Shown piece by piece: positions 1 through 8,672 of a DNA stretch of 64,000 nucleotides. The DNA is from Streptomyces sp. ICC1 (lineage in GTDB: Bacteria > Actinomycetota > Actinomycetes > Streptomycetales > Streptomycetaceae). Made by a program: the position numbers and the translations under genes. The notes under the pieces were generated by a model. That model was not told where the DNA came from. It was given only the letters and a program-made list of their open reading frames with translations, and made no database searches. The stretch lies in contig NZ_CP030287.1 of assembly GCF_003287935.1 (NCBI RefSeq), positions 6,847,227 through 6,911,226 of the forward strand, given 5' to 3'. Numbering within the stretch: the first letter of the stretch is position 1; each line of letters opens with the position of its first letter.

Positions 1-186
<186 letters not shown>

Positions 187-225
187 GCCGCTCCCGACCG
201 CCAAGGCGGCACGCCCTCCAGGTTA

Positions 226-303
226 TCTGATGGAGCGTCAGGTATTGACGCTCGCGCCCCACCGGTGGAACAGTCGTGGCATCGAATCTGACGCAACGTC
301 AGA
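226..303 (+). promoter_or_regulatory. Pair of operator-like palindromes upstream of the LLM oxidoreductase
   Basis: Two related dyads lie in the gap: TCTGATGGAGCGTCAG at 226-241 and the perfect palindrome TCTGACGCAACGTCAGA at 287-303. The second ends about 8 bases before the GGA of the ribosome-binding site. A third copy of the same pattern (TCTGAYG-N3-CGTCAG) lies at 15785-15800 upstream of the LPXTG protein. The size and symmetry suit a TetR-type repressor. The regulator is not identifiable here. Confidence 0.6.
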
Positions 304-325
304 AACAAAAGGACGGTGAATCCCC

Positions 326-1447
326 TTGGAATTCGGGCTCTTTGTGCAGGGATACGTGCCTGAGGCGCGGTCCAAGGTCGACCCCGAGGCAGAGCACAAG
401 GCGCTGATCGAGGAGACCGAGTACGTCATCCAGGCGGACAAGTCAGGCTTCAAGTACGCCTGGGCCTCCGAGCACCACTTCCTGGAGGAGTACTCGCACC
501 TTTCGGCGAACGAGGTCTTCCTCGGGTACCTCGCCCACGCCACCGAGCGCATCCACCTCGGCTCCGGCATCTTCAACCCGCTCGCCCCGGTCAACCACCC
601 GGTCAAGGTGGCCGAGAAGGTCGCCATGCTCGACCACCTCTCCAAGGGGCGCTTCGAGTTCGGCACCGGCCGCGGCGCCGGCAGCCACGAGATCCTCGGC
701 TTCCTTCCCGGCATCGAGGACATGAACGGCACCAAGGAGATCTGGGAAGAGACCATCGCCGAGTTCCCCAAGATGTTCCTCCAGGAGGAGTACGAGGGGT
801 TCCAGGGCAAGCACTGGTCGCTCCCGCCGCGCAAGATCTTCCCCAAGCCGTACGGCAAGGCCCACCCGGCCATGTGGTACGCCGCCGGCTCCCCCGCCTC
901 GTACGCCATGGCCGCCAAGAAGGGCCTCGGAGTCCTCGGCTTCAGCGTCCAGAAGGTCTCCGACATGGCCTGGGTCCTGGACCAGTACAAGACCGCGATC
1001 CAGGAGGCGAAGGCGATCGGCGCCTTCGTCAACGACAACGTCATGGTCACCTCGACCGCGATCTGCGCCGAGACCCACGACAAGGCCGTCGAGATCGCCG
1101 TCAACGCCAACATGAACCGTTTCCAGTCGCTGGTCTTCCGCTACCACGACACCTTCCCGCGGCCCGAGGCCATCCCGCAGTGGCCCGAGACGCTCCCCGA
1201 GTACAACGCGGAGATCATCGAGCTCCTGATCGCCGAGGAGCTGCTGATCTGCGGCGACCCGTCCGAGGTCCGCGCGCAGTGCAAGCGCTGGGAGGAGGCC
1301 GGCGCCGACCAGCTCTCCTTCGGCCTGCCGACCGGCGTCTCGCCCGAGGACACGATGACCTCCATCAAGCTCATCGGCGAGCACGTCATCCCGCACATCG
1401 ACACCGACCCGGTGCACCGCACCACGCGCTTCCGCGAAGGCGCCTAG
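326..1447 (+). CDS. LLM-class flavin-dependent oxidoreductase
   Basis: A 373-residue bacterial-luciferase-like monooxygenase. The N-terminal 'MEFGLFVQGYVPEA', the 'WASEHHF' segment, 'ERIHLGSGIFNPL' and 'SKGRFEFGTGRG' are typical of the FMN/F420-dependent TIM-barrel family. The start is TTG at 326, the first in-frame start that gives this N-terminus, with a GGA ribosome-binding site about 12 bases upstream. Members oxidise diverse small substrates and need a separate flavin reductase; the substrate here is unknown. It stands alone after the SDR gene and is preceded by two operator-like palindromes. The downstream gap carries an inverted repeat, so transcription probably ends there. Confidence 0.85.
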   Translation: MEFGLFVQGYVPEARSKVDPEAEHKALIEETEYVIQADKSGFKYAWASEHHFLEEYSHLSANEVFLGYLAHATERIHLGSGIFNPLAPVNHPVKVAEKVAMLDHLSKGRFEFGTGRGAGSHEILGFLPGIEDMNGTKEIWEETIAEFPKMFLQEEYEGFQGKHWSLPPRKIFPKPYGKAHPAMWYAAGSPASYAMAAKKGLGVLGFSVQKVSDMAWVLDQYKTAIQEAKAIGAFVNDNVMVTSTAICAETHDKAVEIAVNANMNRFQSLVFRYHDTFPRPEAIPQWPETLPEYNAEIIELLIAEELLICGDPSEVRAQCKRWEEAGADQLSFGLPTGVSPEDTMTSIKLIGEHVIPHIDTDPVHRTTRFREGA

Positions 1448-1602
1448 CCCGCGGGGGAACGGGGGCGGCGTCTTCCCGGACCGCCGCCCCGCAACCGGCC
1501 CCGGCCGGAGTCACGCCGTGGCTGCGGCCGGCCCGGCGGACTCCGACCGGGGTCCCGGGCTGCGGCCCCGCAGGTGCGGCGCCGCTGCCGGGGGCCGGCC
1601 CC

Positions 1603-1737
1603 CGGACCCCCGCTCCTCAAACGCCGGAGGGGCTGGATGTGGCCTCCGGCGGCCCGCACGTGCGCGCAGCGCACCGCGTGGCCGGGCCGCCGGCCGGTGA
1701 TTCCAGCCCCTCCGGCGTTTGAGGAGCGGGGTCCGGG
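1603..1737. repeat. Long inverted repeat, Streptomyces intergenic type
   Basis: The 341-base gap between the oxidoreductase and the amidohydrolase contains two arms of about 35 bases, at 1603-1637 and 1701-1737. They are reverse complements with one base difference and are built around CTCAAACGCCGGAGGGGCTGG. Related sequence recurs at 8549-8643. Such elements are common between Streptomyces genes and often act as terminators. No gene is seen in the gap. Confidence 0.75.
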
Positions 1738-1788
1738 GCGGAGCCCCAGGAGACGGCGCGCAACGCGAACACCGGCAGAGAGGACGTC

Positions 1789-3421
1789 ATGCTCGACCAC
1801 CTGATCAAGGGCGCCACCGTCGTGGACGGCACCGGCGCACCCGCCCGCGTGGCGGACGTCGGGATACGCGACGGCAGGATCGCCGTCATAGCCCCGCCGG
1901 GAACCGTCACCGAACCCGCCGCCACCAGCGAGGACGCCACCGGCCTCGTCCTGACCCCCGGGTTCATCGACCCCCACACCCACTACGACGCCCAGCTGCG
2001 CCGACTACACCCGCCGCATGATGAGCAAGGTCGAGGGCATGGCCCTGGCCGCCCTCGAAGAGGGCGTCGACTGGACCTGGTCCACCTTCGGCGAGTACCT
2101 CGACGCGCTCGACGGCCGCATCGCCGTCAACGCCGGCTTCATGGTCGGCCACTGCGCGCTGCGCCGGCACGTGATGGGCGAGGACGCCGTCGGCGGCCAG
2201 CCGACCGAAGAGCAGATGCAGGCGATGCTCGACCTGTTCCACGACGCCATGAACGCCGGCGCCTGGGGCCTGTCGACCACCCAGTCCTCCACCCACTCCG
2301 ACGGATCCGGCGCTCCCGTCGCCTCCCGGCACGCCGCGCCCGCCGAGCTGATCGCCCTCTCCCAAGCGGTCTCCGAACACGAAGGCACCCAGCTCGAAGC
2401 CATCGTCGCGGGCTGCCTCGACCAGTTCGCCGACGAGGAGATCGACCTCTTCGTCGAGATGAGCGCGGCCGCCGGCCGGCCCCTGAACTGGAACGTCCTG
2501 ACCATCGACGCCTCGGTCCCCGAGCGCGTGCCGCGCCAGCTGATCCCCAGCGAACGCGCCCGCAAGGCCGGCGGCCGCATCGTCGCCCTGACCATGCCGA
2601 TCCTGACCCCCATGAACATGTCGCTCGGCACGTTCTGCGCCCTCAACCTCATCCCCGGCTGGGGCGAGATCCTCGCCCTGCCCGTCCCGGAGCGCATCGC
2701 CACGCTGCGCGACGCCGACGTACGGGCCGAGATGCTGCGCCGCGCGGCCAGCAAGGAGGCCGGGGTCTTCCGGCGCCTGGCCAACTTCGGGCGCTACGTC
2801 ATCGGCGACACCTACAGCGAGGCGAACGCGGGCCTGTCCGGCCGCGTCGTCAACGACATCGCGGCCGAACGCGGGCAGGACGCCTTCCACTGCCTCGTGG
2901 AGATCTGCGCCAACGACGACCTGCGCACGGTGCTGTGGCCCATGCCCACCGACAACGACCCGGCGAGCTGGGCGCTGCGCGCCGAGACCTGGCAGCACGA
3001 GGACGTCATGCTCGGCGGCTCCGACGCCGGCGCGCACCTGGACCGCATGTGCGGGGCCCCGTACACGACCCGGTTCCTCGGCGACTGCCTGCGCGGCCGC
3101 AGGCTGGTGCCGCTGGAGCAGGCGGTACGGATGCTCACCGACGACCCGGCCCAGCTGTTCGGGCTGCGCGAGCGCGGCCGGATCACCGAGGGCTTCCACG
3201 CGGACCTGGTGCTCTTCGACCCGGAGCGGATCGAGGCCGGCCCGGCCACGCTCGTGCACGACCTGCCCGGGGACAGCCCGCGGCTGGACGCGCGGGCCAT
3301 CGGCATGGTGTCGGTGCGCGTCAACGGAGTGGAGACCATCCGCGACGACGAGGTCACGGGGGCGATCCCCGGGATCGTGCTCCGATCGGGCCGGGACACG
3401 AGGACGGTGAGCACCCGATGA
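1789..3421 (+). pseudogene. N-acyl-D-amino-acid deacylase family amidohydrolase, disrupted by an internal deletion
   Basis: The first about 70 codons (from ATG 1789) read as the start of a D-aminoacylase-type amidohydrolase, ending in the metal-site motif 'GFIDPHTHYDAQL'. The rest continues in another frame from about 2000: 'ADYTRRMMSKVEGMALAALE' through 'GGSDAGAHLDRMCGAPYTTR' to the usual C-terminus. Family proteins carry roughly 35 residues between these blocks, including the 'GNCGF' segment. About 100 bases therefore seem to be missing, with a frame change. The protein as written is inactive. This could be a real mutation or an assembly deletion. The stop overlaps the aldehyde dehydrogenase start (ATGA at 3418), so the two genes form an operon. 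Confidence 0.8.
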
Positions 3422-4821
3422 GCGCGACGCAGCCCCAGCGGCTCTACATCGGCGGCGAGTGGGTCGAGCCGGCCGGCGGCCACTACGAGGTGGTCAACCC
3501 GGCCGACGAGTCCGTCGTCGGCCTGGCACCCGAGGCCTCGCGCGCCCAGGTCGAGGACGCGGCGCGCGCCGCGGCCGAGGCCTTCGGCAGCTGGTCGCGG
3601 ACGAGGCCGGAGGAGCGGGCCGCGATCCTGGACCGGGCCGCCGACATCATCCAGCGGGAGTACGAGCCCTGGTCGGCGCTCGCCCAGGCCGAGACGGGCG
3701 CCCCGACCGGGATCGCGCGCGGCATGCAGGTCGGCGTCGGGGTGGCGCGCTTCCGGCGGTACGCGAAGGGCGCGCTGGAGGCCGTCGAGCGCGGGCTGCC
3801 GCCGCAGGTCACCGACGCGGGCCCGATGGGCGCGGCGAGCATCCTCGGCGCGCTGGAGGTCCGCCAGCCGGTCGGGGTCGTCACCTGCATCACCTCGTAC
3901 AACAACCCGTGGGCCAACCCGGCGGGCAAGGTGGCACCGGCGCTGGCCATGGGCAACACGGTGGTGGTCAAGCCGGCCCCGCAGGACCCGCTGTCGGTGT
4001 TCCGGATGGCGGACGCGCTGCACGAGGCCGGGGTCCCGGCGGGCGTGGTGAACGTGGTCTCGGGCACCTCGGTGGAGGTCGGCGAGGCGGCCGTGGACTC
4101 CCCGCACGTGGACATGGTGTCCTTCACCGGTTCCACGGGCGTCGGGCAGTCCATCGCCGAGGTCTGCGGCCGGACGATGAAGCGGCAGCTGATGGAGCTG
4201 GGCGGCAAGGGCGCGGCGATCGTCCTCGCGGACGCGGACCTGGACGCGGCCGTGATGGGGATCGGCACCACCTTCTCCTTCTACTCCGGGCAGATCTGCA
4301 CGGCCCCGACCCGGGTGATCGTGCACCGGTCGGTGTACGAGCAGCTGGTCGAGAAGCTGACGGGCTACCTGGCCTTCATGAAGGTCGGGGATCCGGGGGT
4401 GCGCGGCACGGTGGTGGGCCCCGTCATCTCGGCGGCGCACCGCGACCGCGTGGAGTCGTACATCGAGCTGGGGAAGAAGGAGGGCGCGCGGATCGCCTTC
4501 GGCGGCGAGCGCCCGGTGGTCGGTACGGAAGGGAAGGGCTTCTACGTGGCCCCCACCCTCCTCGTCGACTGCACGAACGACATGCGGGTGGTGCGCGAGG
4601 AGATCTTCGGCCCGGTCGTCGTGGTCGTCCCGTTCGACGGAGCCGCCGGAGACGACGAAGAGGCGGTGGCGCTGGCCAACGACAGCGACTTCGGCCTGAT
4701 CAGCTACGTGTGGTCCGGGGACTCGGCGCGCGCCTTCCGGGTGGCGCGCCGGCTGCGGGCGGGCGGGGTCGGTGTGAACACCATCGGGCGGAACATGGGG
4801 GCGCCGTTCGGCGGCTTCAAG
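3418..4821 (+). pseudogene. Aldehyde dehydrogenase, C-terminus missing
   Basis: An NAD(P)-dependent aldehyde dehydrogenase whose ATG overlaps the upstream stop. Visible family blocks are 'CITSYNNPWANPAGKVAPAL', 'NTVVVKPAPQDPL', 'VSFTGSTGVGQSI', 'QLMELGGKGA' (catalytic Glu region) and 'FYSGQICTAPTRV' with the catalytic Cys, then '[12 protein letters not shown]'. It reads normally to 'NMGAPFGGFKR' at about 4821 and then runs into Pro/Arg-rich nonsense to 5073. The last 30-40 residues of the family (oligomerisation tail) are absent. Either the 3' end was deleted or the contig is misjoined here. With the deacylase it would have formed a small catabolic operon. Confidence 0.8.
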
Positions 4822-5051
4822 CGACGAGCCCCAGCCCGCCCCCGCCGTACGCCGCGCCCGCCGCGATCCGGCGTGCCGTCCTCGCTCTGGACATCCTTCA
4901 AGCCACCTCCTCGCCCTCACGGCCGGTTCCCTGCGCTGTCCCCGTGTCCTGTGGACCTACCTGCCCTGTACTGCCGGTCGACCAATCCCTTTCCGCATAG
5001 TCTGGCGGTGCCTCCCGGAGAACCCGTGGAGTCCCCTCCTTGGAGAACATG

Positions 5052-6437
5052 GTGCAATTCCACGACTCGATGATCAGCCTCGTCGGCAACACCCCGCTGG
5101 TGAAGCTCAACCGTGTGACCGAAGGCCTGCAGGCCACCGTCCTTGCCAAGGTCGAGTACTTCAATCCCGGCGGCTCGGTGAAGGACCGCATCGCGGTCCG
5201 GATGATCGAGGCCGCCGAAGAGAGCGGAGCGCTCAAGCCCGGCGGCACCATCGTGGAGCCCACGAGCGGCAACACGGGTGTAGGACTCGCCATCGTGGCC
5301 CAGCAGAAGGGCTACAAGTGCATCTTCGTCTGTCCTGACAAGGTCTCGGCGGACAAGATCAACGTCATGCGCGCCTACGGTGCGGAGGTCGTGGTCTGCC
5401 CGACCGCCGTCGACCCCGAGCACCCGGACTCGTACTACAACGTGTCCGACCGCCTCGTGCGCGAGACGCCCGGCGCCTGGAAGCCCGACCAGTACAGCAA
5501 CGCGAACAACTCGCGCTCGCACTACGAGACCACCGGTCCCGAGCTCTGGGAGCAGACCGAGGGGAAGATCACCCACTTCGTGGCCGGCGTCGGCACGGGC
5601 GGCACGATCTCCGGCACCGGCCGGTACCTCAAGGAGGCCTCCGACGGCCGCGTGAAGGTCATCGGTGCGGACCCCGAGGGCTCGGTCTACTCCGGCGGCT
5701 CGGGCCGCCCCTACCTCGTCGAGGGCGTCGGCGAGGACTTCTGGCCGACCGCCTACGACCCGAACGTGACCGACGAGATCATCGCGGTGTCCGACAAGGA
5801 CTCCTTCCAGATGACCCGCCGCCTCGCCAAGGAGGAGGGCCTGCTCGTCGGCGGCTCCTGCGGCATGGCGGTCGTCGCCGCGCTGCGCGCCGCCGAGGGC
5901 CTGGGCCCGGACGACGTGGTCGTCGTCCTGCTCCCGGACAGCGGGCGCGGCTACATCAGCAAGATCTTCAACGACGAGTGGATGGCCGGGCACGGCTTCC
6001 TGGAGGACGCGGGCCCCTCCGCCCGCATCCGGGACGTGCTCGCGGACAAGGCGGGCGCCATCCCCTCCCTGGTCCACATGCACCCCGAGGAGACCGTCGG
6101 CGAGGCCATCGAGGTGCTGCGCGAATACGGCGTCTCGCAGATGCCGATCGTCAAGCCGGGCGCCGGCCACCCCGACGTGATGGCGGCCGAGGTCATCGGC
6201 TCGGTGGTCGAGAAGGAGCTGCTGGCGGCGCTGTTCGCCCAGCGCGCTTCCCTGGGCGACCCGTTGGAGAAGCACATGAGCGCCCCGCTGCCGCAGGTCG
6301 GCTCCGGCGAGCCGGTGTCCGAGCTGATGGCGGTGCTCGGCGAGGCGGACGCGGCGATCGTGCTGGTCGAGGGCAAGCCCACCGGTGTGGTGAGCCGTCA
6401 GGACCTGCTGGCGTTCCTGGCCAAGGGCGCCAAGTAG
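5052..6437 (+). CDS. Cystathionine beta-synthase
   Basis: A 461-residue PLP enzyme that condenses serine (or O-acetylserine) with homocysteine in transsulfuration. The start of the catalytic domain reads 'ISLVGNTPLVKLNRV'. 'NPGGSVKDRIAVRMIEAAE' carries the PLP lysine, 'PTSGNTGVGLA' is the substrate loop and 'GVGTGGTISGTG' binds the phosphate. The C-terminal third has two CBS motifs (for example 'VGEAIEVLREYGVSQMPIV' and 'SRQDLLAFLAK'), which usually sense adenosyl ligands. GTG 5052 is chosen because GGAG sits 6 bases upstream; ATG 5049 and TTG 5040 are in-frame alternatives. A strong terminator follows at 6754. Confidence 0.92.
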   Translation: MQFHDSMISLVGNTPLVKLNRVTEGLQATVLAKVEYFNPGGSVKDRIAVRMIEAAEESGALKPGGTIVEPTSGNTGVGLAIVAQQKGYKCIFVCPDKVSADKINVMRAYGAEVVVCPTAVDPEHPDSYYNVSDRLVRETPGAWKPDQYSNANNSRSHYETTGPELWEQTEGKITHFVAGVGTGGTISGTGRYLKEASDGRVKVIGADPEGSVYSGGSGRPYLVEGVGEDFWPTAYDPNVTDEIIAVSDKDSFQMTRRLAKEEGLLVGGSCGMAVVAALRAAEGLGPDDVVVVLLPDSGRGYISKIFNDEWMAGHGFLEDAGPSARIRDVLADKAGAIPSLVHMHPEETVGEAIEVLREYGVSQMPIVKPGAGHPDVMAAEVIGSVVEKELLAALFAQRASLGDPLEKHMSAPLPQVGSGEPVSELMAVLGEADAAIVLVEGKPTGVVSRQDLLAFLAKGAK

Positions 6438-6753
6438 CCCTCGCGGGGCGGCGTGAGGGCGACGCGCAAACGGTACGGGCCCGACACGTGGCGGCAGCAC
6501 CCGCTTAACACGACTCCGGCACAGTGGTGGTTGTCGGCAGGGAAGCCCGGGAAACCGGGACCGGCCGGCACCACGAACGGCGTCAGCGCAACTCCGGAGC
6601 GGCTCCCGGACCGCGTGGACGCCACGGACGCGCGGACGGCCCTGACCCGGCCCGTGTCCTTCGCGGGGACCGCCGTCGTCCCGCCCCCGGGCAACCGGGG
6701 TGCGGCGGTTCCCGCGCCAAATCCTTCGGCGCCCCCGCGGGGAGCGCACCGAG

Positions 6754-6782
6754 AATCCCCCCGGACCCGGTCCGGGGGGATT
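6754..6782. terminator. Bidirectional hairpin terminator
   Basis: A perfect 13-bp stem (AATCCCCCCGGAC and its complement) with a 3-base loop, followed by TTT. It sits between the cystathionine beta-synthase gene and the convergent membrane-protein gene. The rest of the 361-base gap (6438-6798) holds nothing recognisable. Confidence 0.85.
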
Positions 6783-6798
6783 TCGCGTTCCCGGCCGG

Positions 6799-7188
6799 TC
6801 AGTCCAGCGGATCCCGGGCGGGGCGGCGCGGGAACCCGGTGGCGTGGACGAAGTTGACGCCCAGGATGCCGAGCCAGACGACCACCAGACCGCTCAGATC
6901 GGCCTGGGCGGCTCCGATCGCGGAGAGCGGGATCGCCAGCACCAGGGTGATGATCGCGAAGCCGAAGCGTTCGCCGAAGTTGCCGTCCGCCGAGGACCGC
7001 GCCGCGGCGCCCCCGCCGTGGTACTCGCCGCGCGCCGCCGAAAGGCGTTCCTCCGCGAGGCGCCTGCGGACCTGCGTGTCGACCTTCTCGACGAACGAGT
7101 CGACCAGCGCGGCCTCGTACTCCGGCCCCAGTTCCCGCCGGGCGTCGAGCGTGGCGGCGAGTTCCTTCTTGAGCTCTTGGGACTCCAT
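6799..7188 (-). CDS. Small membrane protein of unknown function
   Basis: A 129-residue protein. The N-terminal half is soluble and charged (a helix of Glu/Lys/Arg around 'ELKKELAATLDARRELGPEYEAALV' split by short turns). The C-terminal half holds two hydrophobic segments, 'FAIITLVLAIPLSAIGA' and 'LSGLVVVWLGILGVNFVHA', and then a short basic tail. This suggests a two-pass inner-membrane protein with a cytoplasmic N-terminal coiled-coil-like region. It converges on the cystathionine beta-synthase gene across a shared terminator. I do not recognise a named family. Confidence 0.75.
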   Translation of the reverse strand: MESQELKKELAATLDARRELGPEYEAALVDSFVEKVDTQVRRRLAEERLSAARGEYHGGGAAARSSADGNFGERFGFAIITLVLAIPLSAIGAAQADLSGLVVVWLGILGVNFVHATGFPRRPARDPLD

Positions 7189-7197
7189 GCGGCCAGC

Positions 7198-7450
7198 CTA
7201 GGAACGGGCGTCTCCACCGGCACTGGGGTTAGCCCCCGTATCGCGCCGGACGAGCGTGCGGACGGGGCGGACGACCAGGAGGGCGAGGGCGCGGCCCAGG
7301 CTGATCAGGGAGCCGGCCAGCAGCAGGGGGCGGACGCCGAAGACGGCGCTGGCGGGGCCCGATGCCGCTCACCCCGTAGCCGAGCGAGCGCATGGCCACG
7401 GCCATGGCGACCGGCATCATCGTGTCGCCCGGCATCGAGACGACGCGGGC
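7198..7450 (-). pseudogene. Remnant of an MFS transporter C-terminus
   Basis: The minus strand reads 'VAMAVAMRSLGYGVSGI' and then, one frame over, 'GPASAVFGVRPLLLAGSL' with a further hydrophobic segment and a basic tail ending at TAG (7198-7200). The order resembles the last two helices of an MFS exporter. There is no upstream part of the gene, and the frame breaks near 7357. This is a decayed or mis-assembled fragment; family assignment is tentative. Confidence 0.4.
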
Positions 7451-7584
7451 GGTGCCGGGCGCCCTTCGGGCGCCCCTCCGGGGGTCTCGGATCGCGGGCG
7501 CGGGTTGCCGTCCTGCATAACCGCATGCAGAGTGCTCCGTGACTGAATATCCCACCGGTGACGGGCGGGACGGAGGGGAACGGG

Positions 7585-8427
7585 ATGAGCGAGAGCCCTG
7601 CGGCGCGGCTGCAGAAGCTGTTCGAGGGACACCGGCTGACGCCGACCCAGCGGCGCATCGCGCACTGCATGGTGCGCGGGGCGGCGGAGGTGCCGTTCCT
7701 GTCGAGCGTGGAGCTCGCCGAGCTGGCCGGGGTGAGCCAGCCGTCGGTGACCCGGTTCGCGGTGGCGCTGGGCTTCGACGGCTATCCGGCGCTGCGCAAA
7801 CACCTGCGGGAGGTGGCGCCCGGCGCCCGGACCGGGACCGCGGACGAGGACGCGTACAACGAGTACCAGCAGGCCGTCCAGGGCGAGATCGAGAACCTGC
7901 GGCAGCTGTCCGCCATGCTCGCCGACCCGGCGCCGGTGCGGGAGGCGGGGCGGCTGCTGGCCGCGTCGCGCCCGCTGCCCGTACTGGGGCTGCGCGCGGC
8001 GTCCTCGCAGGCGCGCGGGTTCGCGTACTTCGCGGCGAAGGTGCACCCCGACGTACGGCTGCTCGACGAGGGCGGCTCGATGCTCGCGGACCGGATCGAC
8101 GCGGCGGCGGGCGCCGGGGCCTCGGCCCTGCTGTGCTTCGCGCTGCCCCGGCACCCGAAGGAGGTCGCGGAGGCCCTGGACCACGGGCGGGCGGCCGGGC
8201 TGACCGTGGTGACGGTCGCCGACTCGGCCTTCGCGCCGGTGGCCCGCCATTCGGACTTGCTGATCCCGGCGCCGGTCGGGACCGGACTGGCCTTCGACAC
8301 GGCGTGCGCGCCGATGCTGCTGGGGCGGGTGCTGCTGGAGGCGATGGCGGACGAGCTGCCGGACGCGCAGGCGCGGCTGGAGGCCTTCGACGCGCGGGCC
8401 GCGGCGCGCGGCCTGTTCGTGGAGTAG
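7585..8427 (+). CDS. MurR/RpiR family transcriptional regulator
   Basis: A 280-residue cytosolic regulator. The N-terminal 75 residues form the RpiR-type helix-turn-helix ('LTPTQRRIAHCMV', 'LAELAGVSQPSVTRFAVALG', 'GYPALRKHL'). The rest is a SIS sugar-isomerase-like sensor domain ('LPVLGLRAASSQARGFAYFA', 'CFALPRHPKEVAEAL'). ATG 7585 is chosen because GGAGGGG lies 6 bases upstream; ATG 7558 has no site. SIS domains bind small ligands, often phosphosugars, although RpiR members also control amino-acid catabolism. It lies close to the hut operon. A half-site GACTGAAT upstream of it (7541) recurs in the hutU promoter, so it is a plausible hut regulator. Confidence 0.88.
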   Translation: MSESPAARLQKLFEGHRLTPTQRRIAHCMVRGAAEVPFLSSVELAELAGVSQPSVTRFAVALGFDGYPALRKHLREVAPGARTGTADEDAYNEYQQAVQGEIENLRQLSAMLADPAPVREAGRLLAASRPLPVLGLRAASSQARGFAYFAAKVHPDVRLLDEGGSMLADRIDAAAGAGASALLCFALPRHPKEVAEALDHGRAAGLTVVTVADSAFAPVARHSDLLIPAPVGTGLAFDTACAPMLLGRVLLEAMADELPDAQARLEAFDARAAARGLFVE

Positions 8428-8548
8428 GCCCGGCCCTCGCGGCTCAGCGGTAGTCGAGCTCCGCCAGCCCCGGCGCTGACCGCCACTTTGGCGGCCTGAG
8501 AACGGGCCCGGGCCCACCCGTGCGGCGCCGTTGCCGGGGGCCGGCCTC

Positions 8549-8643
8549 CGGACCCCGGCGCCTCAAAGGGCTGGAAGACCCAGCCCCGCCAGGGGGCACC
8601 TCCCAGCGGTAGCTGGGGGAGTTTGAGGGCGCGGGGTCCGGGG
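8549..8643. repeat. Inverted repeat, Streptomyces intergenic type (second copy)
   Basis: The arms CGGACCCCGGCGCCTCAAA (about 8549-8567) and TTTGAGGGCGCGGGGTCCG (about 8622-8640) pair almost perfectly and share sequence with the element at 1603-1737. It lies between convergent genes (the RpiR regulator and the decarboxylase) and probably acts as a bidirectional terminator. Confidence 0.65.
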
Positions 8644-8672
8644 CGGAGCCCCGGGGGCTTGGCGCGGCCAGG

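Noticed and set aside
1789..5073. A single very long open frame that could be read as a bifunctional amidohydrolase-aldehyde dehydrogenase.
   Set aside because: The middle part is Arg/Pro/Gly-rich nonsense. The true amidohydrolase sequence is in another frame, and the dehydrogenase has its own ATG at 3418.
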